Notes: a model not told the origin generated them from the letters alone. A stretch of DNA of 64,000 nt from Streptomyces sp. NBC_01549 (GCF_026339955.1 NZ_JAPEPW010000002.1:1488001-1552000); one strand, 5' to 3'; positions 8,235 through 16,432 are shown, counted from the first letter of the stretch. Translations and numbers: made by a program.

Positions 8235-8837
8235 TCAGAACGCCGTGCAGCGGCCCTTCTCACCGGGCCAGAAGCAGACCTGGCCGATGACGCCGAAGCC
8301 CGCGACGCCGTCCGGGGTGATCTTGTCGAACCGGGGTGTGGGGATCTGCAGTCCGTTGATCCCGTCGCCGGCGAGCGGCCCGCTCGTCACGGTGCGCTCG
8401 GGCACGGGGCTGCCCTGCTTGAGATCACCCTTGAAGTAGAGGCTGCCGACCTCACCCGTGTTCCAGGTGCCCACGCCGTTGCCCTCCACGGAGAAGGTCG
8501 GCGGGAACACACCGAATCTTCCGGTGCCGTTGACGCCGAAGACGATGTCGGTCAGCTGCGGCGCCGCCCCGCTGGGCGAGCGGCAGTCCAGGTACCCGAT
8601 GTGCCCGGTCACCTCGGCCTCCTTGACCCGCACACTGAGCGGCGGACTGAAGTTCACCTCGGCGTCGAGGCGGCACACGAGGTCGGGCACCGGTGCGGCC
8701 CGTACCCCGGCCGGTTCGGCCTGGGCCGCGGGGGCGGCCAGGGCAGTCCCCGCGAGGAGGGCGGCGGCCAGCACCGACCTCCAGCCAAGGCGGGACAGCG
8801 GGGACATCTTCGCTTTCGCCTTCACTGAGAACGTCAC
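8235..8837 (-). CDS. Secreted protein of unknown function
   Basis: A 200-residue protein with a classical signal peptide: basic start, then LGWRSVLAAALLAGTALAAPAAQA with cleavage after AQA. The mature part is beta-rich with Gly/Pro/Asn turns and paired cysteines (LVCRLD, YLDCRS, QVCFW, GRCTAF). No family was recognised. I choose the GTG at 8837 because GGAAAGGA lies just upstream and the gene then follows the desaturase stop by 19 bases. An ATG at 8807 is the alternative. It is the last gene of the leftward operon, so it may be exported together with, or in response to, the pathway's product. Confidence 0.7.
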   Translation of the reverse strand: MTFSVKAKAKMSPLSRLGWRSVLAAALLAGTALAAPAAQAEPAGVRAAPVPDLVCRLDAEVNFSPPLSVRVKEAEVTGHIGYLDCRSPSGAAPQLTDIVFGVNGTGRFGVFPPTFSVEGNGVGTWNTGEVGSLYFKGDLKQGSPVPERTVTSGPLAGDGINGLQIPTPRFDKITPDGVAGFGVIGQVCFWPGEKGRCTAF

Positions 8838-8856
8838 GGTCTCTGGTTCCTTTCCT

Positions 8857-9906
8857 TCACGCCGTGGCCGTGGTGCCACGGAGAACTTCGCTCGCGGAGC
8901 CGAGATGCTCGGCGAGGTCGCGGTACGACTCCAGGACGCCCGTCTCGACGTACGGGATCTCCCGCTCGACGCAGAACTGCTTGACGAGGGGATAGGCGCG
9001 GCGCAGCGCCGCCCTGGGCATGCCGGGGAAGAGGTGGTGCTCGATCTGGTAGTTGAGGCCGCCGTAGAAGAAGTCGCCGATGTAGCCGGTGGGCAGGGTG
9101 CGCGAGGTGAGGACCTGGCGCTCCAGCCAGCTCCACTCCTTGCCCACCCGGGTCGGCAGGCCCTTGTGGTTGACGGCGAAGGCGAGGCCGAGCAGATAGC
9201 CGAGGAGGACCTGGTGGACGGCCAGGAAGAGCAGGACGGACGGCCAGGGCAGGAGCACGAAGAGCGCGCCGAAGAACAGCACCGCGTGCAGCACCATCAG
9301 ACCGCCCTCGATGAGGGGCTTGCGCAGGGCCCTGCGGCGCAGGGCGATGACGCCGGCGATGCGCAGCACCAGGGCCTCCAGACCCAGCAGCGGGAAGAAC
9401 AGGTAGCGCTGGTTGGCGGCGAGGAAGCGGGCGAATCCCTTGCGGTCCTGGGCTTGTTCGGGCGCGAAGATGGCCACGCGGCGCAGGATGTCGGGGTCGA
9501 GCTCCAGGTGGTTGGGGTGGTTGTGGTGCCGGTTGTGGTGCTGCACCCACCAGCCGAAGCAGACCCCGAGCATCAGGTTGCCGTGGACCAGGCCGAGGGC
9601 CTGGATGAACTTCCGGGACCGGGTGATCTGACGGTGTCCCGCGTCGTGCACGAGGAAGGCGAGCTGCTCGTGCCAGACGGCGAGCCAGACCGCGGCCAGG
9701 ACCACCTTCCACCAGGTGCCGCCGGAGAAGGCCAGCGCGGCCCAGCCGAGGGCGTTCATCAGCCAGACCACCGCGATCCCGGTCACGTACTGGCCCGTGC
9801 GGGGCCGCATGAGCCCGGCGGCCTGGACGCGCCGGGTCAGTTCGCGGAAGTCCTCGTCCGAAGCCGGTTCATGCGGTGAGGAGTTGAGTGCCGGGCTGTC
9901 GGTCAT
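8857..9906 (-). CDS. Membrane fatty acid desaturase
   Basis: The 349-residue integral membrane di-iron desaturase shows all three histidine boxes: HDAGH (87-91), HHNRHH (123-128) and QIEHH near residue 290 in the NYQIEHHLFPGMP motif. Hydrophobic segments lie at about 40-60, 65-85, 190-240 in the usual pattern. The QIEHH third box is typical of front-end/acyl-lipid or carotenoid-like desaturases. Located in the leftward operon, it could introduce the alkene seen in the side chain of known aliphatic azoxy metabolites, or desaturate the fatty acid precursor (inference). Confidence 0.85.
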   Translation of the reverse strand: MTDSPALNSSPHEPASDEDFRELTRRVQAAGLMRPRTGQYVTGIAVVWLMNALGWAALAFSGGTWWKVVLAAVWLAVWHEQLAFLVHDAGHRQITRSRKFIQALGLVHGNLMLGVCFGWWVQHHNRHHNHPNHLELDPDILRRVAIFAPEQAQDRKGFARFLAANQRYLFFPLLGLEALVLRIAGVIALRRRALRKPLIEGGLMVLHAVLFFGALFVLLPWPSVLLFLAVHQVLLGYLLGLAFAVNHKGLPTRVGKEWSWLERQVLTSRTLPTGYIGDFFYGGLNYQIEHHLFPGMPRAALRRAYPLVKQFCVEREIPYVETGVLESYRDLAEHLGSASEVLRGTTATA

Positions 9907-9969
9907 CGGTGTGCCACCGACCCCTTCGTTGTTGGACGTCGGCGATGCGGGCGGGCCTGCGTGGCCTGT

Positions 9970-10929
9970 TCACGGGGTCAGGCCCATGTCGGCGAGGCGC
10001 GCTTCCTGGGTGACACGCGACCATTCCGCGGCGGCGAGCATCCGTTCCTCGGGGGTGGTGTCGACCAGGCGGCGCCCCGGCCACAGCTCGTAGTCGCCGG
10101 GGATGTCGCGGTGCTGGTCCAGCCCCTGCTGGTAGAGCTGTTCACGGCGGAAGGTCATCTGCTGCACCGGGAGCTCGGACCACAACCGCATCCCGCGCCG
10201 GACCAGTTCACCGATCCGCTCCAGATCCTCGGGGTGCTGCCGGACATGGCGGCGGACGATCGTGGTGCCCACGGACAGATGCCGGATCTCGTCGATGCCC
10301 GCGGCGCGTTCGATCTCGGCGGCGGGCGGGTCGAAGGGCCGCCATTTGCGCTCGCTCAGCTCGGCGGTGGGCGCGAGGACTCCTTCGACCAGGACGGTGA
10401 GGGTGATCACGCCGCCGATGTAGTCGCGTTCCTTCTCCATGACGGCCAGCCCGAACTCCTCCAGGGGATTCAGGACGGCGTCCCGGTGAACCCCTGCGAG
10501 CGACTCCATGGTGGCTTCCAACTCGTTCAGCGTCACGCCCAGTTCGAGCAGGTGGCCGCGGAACGCGTAGGCGTGGCGGGCCTCGTCCATCAACTGGGAG
10601 GTGTAGAAGTCCATCCCGGCGAGGTCGGGGGCGTACGCGACGAGGAAGGCGATGGCGCGGGCCGCCTTCTCCTCCGCCATCGAGCGGAAGGCGAGCTCCT
10701 GCATGACGGCCTGGCGCAGCGGCCCGTCCACCATCATGTGGGCCGGCACCGGTACGTCCGGGGAGCGGCCCAGGGGATCGCCGCCGAGGGTGCCTTCCGG
10801 CACGGCCCGGAACCAGTAGCCGAGGTCGCAACCCTCCGGTGTCAGCTCGGTGCGCAGCGCGCCTTCCAGGAGACCTGGGGCGCGGTGCCGGTCGGCCTCC
10901 GCCGGGAACTTCTCGATGGATGTGGTCAT
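9970..10929 (-). CDS. Ferritin-like non-heme di-iron protein (VlmB/AurF-like N-oxygenase or N-N forming candidate)
   Basis: The 319-residue all-helical protein carries two ExxH iron motifs, EARH at 116-119 (in SQLMDEARHAYAF) and EIRH at 214-217, plus Glu86/87 and Glu182, the spacing of carboxylate-bridged di-iron oxygenases. Candidates in the family are p-aminobenzoate N-oxygenase AurF and VlmB, required for azoxy formation in valanimycin biosynthesis. The immediate upstream DUF2156 and small membrane genes match the VlmA and VlmO roles, which favours a VlmB-like function in forming or oxidising the N-N bond. The exact reaction is inferred. Confidence 0.75.
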   Translation of the reverse strand: MTTSIEKFPAEADRHRAPGLLEGALRTELTPEGCDLGYWFRAVPEGTLGGDPLGRSPDVPVPAHMMVDGPLRQAVMQELAFRSMAEEKAARAIAFLVAYAPDLAGMDFYTSQLMDEARHAYAFRGHLLELGVTLNELEATMESLAGVHRDAVLNPLEEFGLAVMEKERDYIGGVITLTVLVEGVLAPTAELSERKWRPFDPPAAEIERAAGIDEIRHLSVGTTIVRRHVRQHPEDLERIGELVRRGMRLWSELPVQQMTFRREQLYQQGLDQHRDIPGDYELWPGRRLVDTTPEERMLAAAEWSRVTQEARLADMGLTP

Positions 10930-10976
10930 TTCAGCCTTTCTGAATCACGGAAGGACGGCCGGGGCCCGGGAGCGGG

Positions 10977-11993
10977 TCAGACCGACTTGGTGAGGCGCAT
11001 CAGCTGCCAGACGGCGCCGGGGCTCACCCGGCCCTGGAAGGCCAGGTACTCCGGTTCGATGAGCTGCGGGCGCCATTTGAGCTTGAAGGACTCCTGGGCG
11101 GCCGCCGGATAGATGGCGCGCCCCTTGGCCGCCAGCACCTCCACGCAGCGGTGCAGGAAGGTGCTGGTCGGGCCGGGCGCGGCCGTGTCCGAACCGAGCT
11201 GGACGAACGGGGTGAAGCCGAGGTGCAGCCAGCCGCAGCCCTCGTCCTGGAACTGGCGCAGAGCGGTGGCGAACAGCAGCTCCACCGTGCCGGGCGGCGC
11301 GTCCGGAAGCCGCCGCGTGAGGTCGTACAGCCAGCCGGCGTGTTGGCCGAAGACCGGTGAGTACGACACATAGCCGACCGTCCGTCCCTCGTGGACGGCG
11401 GTGAACAGGCGCCGGTGCGGTGCGCCGGGGCCGCCGCGCTCGCCGATCAGGAACTCGAGCTCCTTGACGTGCCGGCCCTTGGCGCGCAGCCAGGCGGCGT
11501 CCACCGCGTCGAGGGCCGCGGTGACGTCCTCGCCGTCCCGCTCCCCGGCGGGCACCTCGGCTACCGAAACCCTTTCTCTGCGGGCCCGGTTGACCATGTT
11601 GCGCACCTTGACCATGCGCTGGCCGCCGAGGCTGTACCCGTCGAGCGCGATACTGAAGGAGGCGCCGAACTGGTTGACGACGAAGCCGTGTCCGGCGTGC
11701 AGTTCGGCCTGCTGGCGAGAGAGCTGGACGGCGGCGACCCGGCGTCGCTCGCTGCCGGCCCGGGCGAGCAGCGCGGTCAGCAGGCTCGGCTGGTCCCGCA
11801 CCGCGCATACCGGTCCGCCCAGTTGGAACAGGTGCCGCCGGCCGGCTTCCCGGTAGGGGACGAATCCGTCGACACCGTCCCTACGGAAGCGGTGGTTGCC
11901 GCTGTTCATCGCGAGGAAGGCGCTGCTGTGGCTGCCGTACCTGCGCAGCATCTCGTACGCCTCCGTGTCGGCCGGAGCCTGGGCGGCGCTCAC
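10977..11993 (-). CDS. DUF2156 (MprF/LPG-synthase C-terminal-like) aminoacyl-tRNA transferase, VlmA-like candidate
   Basis: The 338-residue soluble protein has the double GNAT-like architecture of the DUF2156 family: LRRYGSHSSAFLAMNSGNHR near residue 16, AFGxxF-like QFGASFSIALDGYSLGGQ near 130, ELEFLIGERGG near 190 and a C-terminal WLHLGFTPF plus KLKWRPQ. These proteins move an amino acid from charged tRNA to an acceptor. VlmA uses seryl-tRNA to acylate an alkylhydroxylamine. GTG start at 11993 overlaps the upstream stop (GTGA). I infer seryl transfer to the alkylhydroxylamine made by the 2262 enzyme. No seryl-tRNA synthetase gene is in the window, so the host enzyme would serve. Confidence 0.75.
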   Translation of the reverse strand: MSAAQAPADTEAYEMLRRYGSHSSAFLAMNSGNHRFRRDGVDGFVPYREAGRRHLFQLGGPVCAVRDQPSLLTALLARAGSERRRVAAVQLSRQQAELHAGHGFVVNQFGASFSIALDGYSLGGQRMVKVRNMVNRARRERVSVAEVPAGERDGEDVTAALDAVDAAWLRAKGRHVKELEFLIGERGGPGAPHRRLFTAVHEGRTVGYVSYSPVFGQHAGWLYDLTRRLPDAPPGTVELLFATALRQFQDEGCGWLHLGFTPFVQLGSDTAAPGPTSTFLHRCVEVLAAKGRAIYPAAAQESFKLKWRPQLIEPEYLAFQGRVSPGAVWQLMRLTKSV

Positions 11994-12463
11994 CGCACCG
12001 CCGCCTCGTGCCAGGGGACGGTGGCGAAGTCCCGCAGCGGGCCCTGGACGGCGGGGTGCGGAACCGGCTCGAAGGACACGGTGAACGACTTGGCGAAGTT
12101 GCCGAACAGCGCCCGGTCCCCGAAGAGATGGATGGGCAGCACCAGCAGCGCCCACTCCCAGCCGTACGCCAGGACCCAGGCGCCGAGGACCGCGCCCTGC
12201 ACGCTCAGGCTGTGCATGGTGTTGTAGAGCACGTAGTAGACGCGGGAGACCCGCTGGTCGGGGCTGCGGTGGTAGGCGAGCGCGCCCGGCAGATAGCCGA
12301 TGACGTCGACGTAGGCGAACAGGGCGACGGCGACCCACCAGCGCACCTCGGCCAGGTGCGCGAGGAAGAATCCTGCCGCCACCAGGAGTCCGAGCAGGTA
12401 TTCGAGGCGCAGCAGCCGGTAGGTGGTGGGGGTCTGGCAGAGATTGTGGCCGTCCACGGTCAC
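11990..12463 (-). CDS. Small integral membrane protein (VlmO-like candidate)
   Basis: A 157-residue protein with about three hydrophobic segments: LEYLLGLLVAAGFFLAHLA, WWVAVALFAYVDVIGYLPGA, and GAVLGAWVLAYGWEWALLVL. A conserved-looking polar end reads HLFGDRALFGNFAKSF. GTG start and TGA stop both form 4-nt GTGA overlaps with the methyltransferase upstream and the DUF2156 gene downstream, so the three are made together. A membrane protein (VlmO) is also needed for azoxy formation in valanimycin biosynthesis; equivalence is suggested by position and topology only. Confidence 0.7.
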   Translation of the reverse strand: MTVDGHNLCQTPTTYRLLRLEYLLGLLVAAGFFLAHLAEVRWWVAVALFAYVDVIGYLPGALAYHRSPDQRVSRVYYVLYNTMHSLSVQGAVLGAWVLAYGWEWALLVLPIHLFGDRALFGNFAKSFTVSFEPVPHPAVQGPLRDFATVPWHEAAVR

Positions 12464-13404
12464 CGCCCGCCGGCCGGGCTCGTCCCGTCGTCCGAGGTCG
12501 CCCCGCTGTCCGGGATCGTCGCGGTGACCAGGATCATGCTGTCCGTCTCGACCCCCGAGAACGCGGCCAGATGCGGGGCGAACCGCTCGACGGCGTACGG
12601 CAGGGCCAGCAGGTCCGCGACCCTTGCCTGCCAGCCGTAGCCGCCCCACCAGCGCTCCGCGTCCGCGAGGTGCCACACCCACGGGGTCCCCGAGCCGGAC
12701 AGGGCCTCCAGCCAGGGCTTCACGAAGGGCGAGTCGGCGGTGTCCGCGTTGAGGCACTCGGCGCCGAGGCTGCTGCCCGGCGCGGAGAGCGCGCTCACCG
12801 TGCCGATCAGGCGCTCCACCGCCTCCGGGGCCAGGTAGAAGAGCAGCCCCTCGCACAGCCAGGCGGTGGGCCGGCCGGGGTCGAACCCGGCGGCGAGCAG
12901 CGCGCCGCGCCAGTCGCCGAGCAGGTCGGCGGCGACCGTGGTGCGCCGGGCGGTGTCCGGCGTACGTCCCTCGACGACCCGTTCCTTGAAGGTCTGTACG
13001 GCCGGCAGGTCGACCTCGAAGACATGGGTTCCGGCGGGCCAGTCGAGCCGGAAGGCCCGGGTGTCGAGCCCCGCTCCCAGCAGGACGACCTGCGCGCGCC
13101 CCTCCCGGGTCGTGGCGAGCAGGTGGTCGTCGAAGAAGCGGGTGCGCACGGCCAGCCAGTCGGGCAGCACCCGCTGCAGGACGCCGGCTCCCGGCGGGGC
13201 GCCGACCGCCCCGGCCGCGTCCAGGAACTCGCCCGCGAGCCGGTCGTCGAAGAGGGCGTCCGTCCGCGCGGACTCCTGGGCCCGCATGCGGACGGTCCAC
13301 AGGGCCGTCTCCGAGACCCCGTCCAGGGCGCCGGGAGCCGCTTCGCGCTGAGCGTCGTGTTGCTGCATGGGCATGGGTGATTCCTTTGTGCGTACGGTTG
13401 ACAT
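12460..13404 (-). CDS. LCM-superfamily SAM-dependent (carboxyl) methyltransferase
   Basis: The 314-residue protein belongs to the leucine-carboxyl-methyltransferase superfamily (TIGR00027-like). It shows RTRFFDDHLL, the SAM-binding VVLLGAGLDTRAFRLDWPAG near residue 105, FEVDLPAVQTFKERVV following it, and TAWLCEGLLFYL near residue 185. The family methylates free carboxylates. In azodyrecin biosynthesis a SAM methyltransferase (Ady1) forms the terminal methyl ester, so a similar capping role is likely here. The 3' end overlaps the membrane-protein gene by 4 nt. Several in-frame starts exist within the first 13 codons. Confidence 0.8.
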   Translation of the reverse strand: MSTVRTKESPMPMQQHDAQREAAPGALDGVSETALWTVRMRAQESARTDALFDDRLAGEFLDAAGAVGAPPGAGVLQRVLPDWLAVRTRFFDDHLLATTREGRAQVVLLGAGLDTRAFRLDWPAGTHVFEVDLPAVQTFKERVVEGRTPDTARRTTVAADLLGDWRGALLAAGFDPGRPTAWLCEGLLFYLAPEAVERLIGTVSALSAPGSSLGAECLNADTADSPFVKPWLEALSGSGTPWVWHLADAERWWGGYGWQARVADLLALPYAVERFAPHLAAFSGVETDSMILVTATIPDSGATSDDGTSPAGGR

Positions 13405-13453
13405 GGGCGGTGGATGTGGGGCCGCTGACGGTGGATCGGGGGGCGGGGGTGGG

Positions 13454-15025
13454 TCAGCGGGGTGCGCGGCGGCGGTCGAGGAACAGGGCCGCGGCGCCCA
13501 GCGCCATCAGGCCGCGCGAGGGTGACCAGGGCCGCTGTCCGCCCATAGAGGAGGGCGTGTGCGGCTCGTGGAGCTGGAGCGCGAACTGACGGTTGGCCGC
13601 GTCGGAGAGCAGCCCGCGCCACTGTTCGGGGGCGGACGCGGCGGCCGAGAGCAGATCCATCGTGTTGCGGGCGACCTGGTCCACGGAGAAGTACTCGCGG
13701 ATCAGGGCCAGGATGATCCCGCGTGCCTCCGCCTTGAAGACCTCCGCGAGGGCGATGTCCGGCGCGAGGCAGCGCACCGAACCCTCCAGGTTCGCGAAGG
13801 ACTTGCCGAGCAGGGAGATGGCGGGCGCCGAGCCGATGCCCCGCCGGGTCGCCTTCTCCAGGACGGTGGTCAGGGACACCCCGAAGTTGATGTCCTCCAG
13901 GGAGGCGGTGGCGACCTTGGGGACCAGCGCGGCCATGTCGGCGGCGAACGCGGGCAGGTTCGACCAGGCGGTGACCCGGCCCATGTCCGCCCACGCGTGG
14001 GCGAGGCCGTGGCCGTCGTTCTGGGCGATGGCCATGAGCAGCGGGAGCAGCTGGAGGCTGGTGCGCCGGTCGAGGCGGCCGACCATGCCCCAGTCGATGA
14101 GCGTGGCCGGACCGCCGGGCAGCGCGAAGACGTTGCCCGCGTGCGGGTCGGCGTGGAACATCCGGTCGACGAAGTACCCGCGGTACATGAACCGCAGCAG
14201 GTCCTTGCCGATGTCCGTGCGCTCGCGGTCGCTGAACGAGCGGCGGTCGAGATGGCGTACGGAGGTGCCGGGAGCCAGCGACTGGATCAGTACCTTGGGG
14301 GTGGCGTGGACGACCCGGGGCACGGACAGTGACGGAAAGCGGCGGATGTTCTCGCGGGCCTCGTCCATGTTGCGGGCCTCGCCGGTGAAGTCCAGCTCGG
14401 GTTCCATCGCGTCGAAGATGGAGCCGAGCATCGCCTCGACGTCGATGACCTCGTTGAAGCGGGGCGCGGTGCGGGCGACGATCCGGGACGCCTTGCGCAT
14501 CAGGGCCATGTCCGCGCGGACGGTGTCCCGGATGCCGGGCCGCTGGATCTTCACCACGGCGGGCCGGCCGCCGGGCAGGGTCACCCGGTAGACCTGGGCC
14601 AGCGAGGCCGCGCCGAGCGGGCGGACCGTCTCGATGTCGTCGAAGCGGCGTTTCCAGTCCGTTCCCAACTCCTCCTGGAGCACGGGCTCGAAGAGGGCGA
14701 AGGGCTGGACGTCGACCTGGTCGTGGAGGTTCTGCAGTTCGCCGATCATGGAGGCGGGCACCATGTCGGGCCGGGTGGAGAGGATCTGGCCGAGCTTCAC
14801 GTAGAACGGGCCGAGGCTCTCCAGAGCGTGCCGCACCGCCTTCGCACGGCGTACCCCGTCCACGGAGGTGGTCCCGTCCCCGGCGGAGGCCTCGGCTTCC
14901 GCCGGGGAGTTCGGATCCTGCCGGGACCGCCGACGCTCCCGCGTCACCTGGCCGACCTCGTCGGCGACGAGGCTTCCCAGCACCTTCACAACCAGCCGGA
15001 GCCGACTGCCGAGCATGGCACCCAT
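13454..15025 (-). CDS. ABC1/AarF/UbiB-family atypical kinase
   Basis: The 523-residue protein shows the UbiB-type signature: KxGQ motif in YVKLGQILSTRPD (about residue 74), LGAASLAQVYRVTLPGGRPAVVKIQRPG with the Ala-rich loop and catalytic lysine near 135, HADPHAGNVF and LIDWGMVG near 290, and a hydrophobic C-terminus before the stop. The family acts on lipid or quinone biosynthesis or transport through ATPase/kinase activity. The ATG has AGGAGG upstream. It is the first gene of the leftward operon, 49 bases before the methyltransferase. Its role in this context is unknown; lipid-precursor handling is a guess. Confidence 0.85.
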   Translation of the reverse strand: MGAMLGSRLRLVVKVLGSLVADEVGQVTRERRRSRQDPNSPAEAEASAGDGTTSVDGVRRAKAVRHALESLGPFYVKLGQILSTRPDMVPASMIGELQNLHDQVDVQPFALFEPVLQEELGTDWKRRFDDIETVRPLGAASLAQVYRVTLPGGRPAVVKIQRPGIRDTVRADMALMRKASRIVARTAPRFNEVIDVEAMLGSIFDAMEPELDFTGEARNMDEARENIRRFPSLSVPRVVHATPKVLIQSLAPGTSVRHLDRRSFSDRERTDIGKDLLRFMYRGYFVDRMFHADPHAGNVFALPGGPATLIDWGMVGRLDRRTSLQLLPLLMAIAQNDGHGLAHAWADMGRVTAWSNLPAFAADMAALVPKVATASLEDINFGVSLTTVLEKATRRGIGSAPAISLLGKSFANLEGSVRCLAPDIALAEVFKAEARGIILALIREYFSVDQVARNTMDLLSAAASAPEQWRGLLSDAANRQFALQLHEPHTPSSMGGQRPWSPSRGLMALGAAALFLDRRRAPR

Positions 15026-15158
15026 GTGTCACAACCTCCTGTGCCTGACGAGTTCCGTCGGTCATCCGTGCGATCGCCCACGCACGTGGGTCATGCAGCG
15101 CGATCACTCACCCGGGGTGAGGCGGTACGCGCCCGGTGAGCCCCGGATCAGCGGCGGC

Positions 15159-15746
15159 TCAGCCGCTCTTCCTCGCCGCCGGTGCCCGCCCGGCGCCCGT
15201 CATGGCGCCGGCCACCCCCTGGACGCCCTCCAGCACGTTCACCAGGGAGGCGACGAGCTCGGAGAGCTGGGCGATCTGCCGGGGCAGCGCGGCCAGGCCC
15301 TCCGCCATGTCGGCCGCTCCCGAGACCGCCGAAGCCGCCCCGCCGGCGACCTGACCGAGGGCGCCCAGCGGATTGGCACCGCCGAGGGCGCCGAGCGGGT
15401 TCACGCCGCCGCCCGTGAGGGCCGCGAGCGGATTGGGCGCTCCGCCGGCCAGTGCGGCCAGCGGGTTGGCGGCGCCGATGCCGGCCGCGGCGTTGGCCGC
15501 GTTGGCGAGTGCGGCCACGGGGTTGGCTACGCCGCCGAGAGCGGACAGCGCGCTGACCGTCCGCAGCACATCGCCGGGGAGTCCGTTCAGCGCCTGATAC
15601 GGATTTCCCGGGGTGAGCCAGTCCGTGGAATGCGAATCATCACCCTTCCGGTCGAGAATTTCGTCGAATGCCTTCTTGGTGCTGTCGGCGATATCGCCGA
15701 TGAAATCCTTGATGGTGTCCTGGGTGTTATTCTTGCTCACGGTCAC
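15159..15746 (-). CDS. Ala/Gly/Pro-rich protein with NPLxAL repeats
   Basis: A 195-residue low-complexity protein. An amphipathic helical head (SKNNTQDTIKDFIGDIADSTKKAFDEI, about residues 4-30) is followed by five spaced copies of NP(V/L)(A/G)AL between residues 75 and 120 and an amphipathic tail (QIAQLSELVASLVNVLEGVQ). No cysteines, no signal peptide. The pattern is reminiscent of surface-coating phasin-like or scaffold proteins but no family was recognised. The GTG at 15746 lies behind GGAAAGG; a second GTG 6 bases later is possible. It lies between a sigma factor gene and the AarF-kinase operon, all leftward. Confidence 0.65.
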   Translation of the reverse strand: MTVSKNNTQDTIKDFIGDIADSTKKAFDEILDRKGDDSHSTDWLTPGNPYQALNGLPGDVLRTVSALSALGGVANPVAALANAANAAAGIGAANPLAALAGGAPNPLAALTGGGVNPLGALGGANPLGALGQVAGGAASAVSGAADMAEGLAALPRQIAQLSELVASLVNVLEGVQGVAGAMTGAGRAPAARKSG

Positions 15747-15841
15747 TACCCTTTCCATCTCATCCGCACTCCCGTAATTCGGGAGCCGTTTTCGTCCCCG
15801 CGCCCGGCGCGCGCCGGGCACGGAAGGAAGGCGGAAATCCG

Positions 15842-16432
15842 TTATGCCGCTGCGCCGTCGAGCGCCCTGGCGCAGAGCAGCCGCAACCGAGCCCGCCCCC
15901 GGGTGAACGCGCCTTCGGCCGCCTTGACCGAGATCTGGTGCATGCGGGCGAATTCCAGCGTGGAGATCCCATGGGCGCGGGCGAGGACCACCTGCCGCTC
16001 CCGGCCCCGCAGGAGGTGGACCTGGCCGAGCAGCCAGCGCCCGAAGTCCTGGTCGCACACGCCTTCATCCGGCAGCTCGGGCCCGCCCACGTCCGCCGCG
16101 CGGCGCAACAGCCGCCGCCTCCGCTCCAGTTCGCGGTAGTGGTCCACGCAAAGACGCAGGGCGACCGAGGTCAGAAAGGGACCGATCCGGTCCCGGTCGA
16201 GGTTGCCGTGGGCGGCCGCTCTGAGCATCGCTTCCTGAACGCAGTCCTCCGCGTCCTGAGCATTCGGCAGCCGGCGGCGGACCAGCCTCATCAGGCGCTC
16301 CCGGTGACTGGCGATCACATCCCAGGAGAACTCCCGACGCGCCTCTTCCTGGGGTTCGTGGCTTGCTCGATCAGTCGGTCGATCGACGATTCCGCGCTCA
16401 TCTAAGTGGTCTAGCAATTCCCTGTGATCCAT
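15842..16432 (-). CDS. ECF-like RNA polymerase sigma factor with a TTA codon
   Basis: About 196 residues with sigma region 2 (IASHRERLMRLVRRRLPNAQDAEDCVQEAMLRAAAH) and region 4 (LRGRERQVVLARAHGISTLEFARMHQIS, then KAAEGAFTRGRARLR). No anti-sigma gene is adjacent. The tenth codon from the ATG at 16432 is TTA (16403-16405), read by the developmentally controlled bldA tRNA in Streptomyces. A GTG at 16489 is an alternative start in the same frame. It may control the NPLxAL gene and the operon below it, but that is inference from position. Confidence 0.8.
   Translation of the reverse strand: MDHRELLDHLDERGIVDRPTDRASHEPQEEARREFSWDVIASHRERLMRLVRRRLPNAQDAEDCVQEAMLRAAAHGNLDRDRIGPFLTSVALRLCVDHYRELERRRRLLRRAADVGGPELPDEGVCDQDFGRWLLGQVHLLRGRERQVVLARAHGISTLEFARMHQISVKAAEGAFTRGRARLRLLCARALDGAAA

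Noticed and set aside
9970..10929. Reading the di-iron protein simply as a p-aminobenzoate N-oxygenase
   Set aside because: No aromatic amine pathway genes are near; the DUF2156 and membrane neighbours fit a VlmB-like role better. The alternative cannot be excluded without a search.
2262..13404. Presence of a dedicated seryl-tRNA synthetase (VlmL-like) or VlmJ/VlmK dehydration pair
   Set aside because: None found in the window; the pathway would use host seryl-tRNA and would not end in a dehydroalanine-type product like valanimycin.
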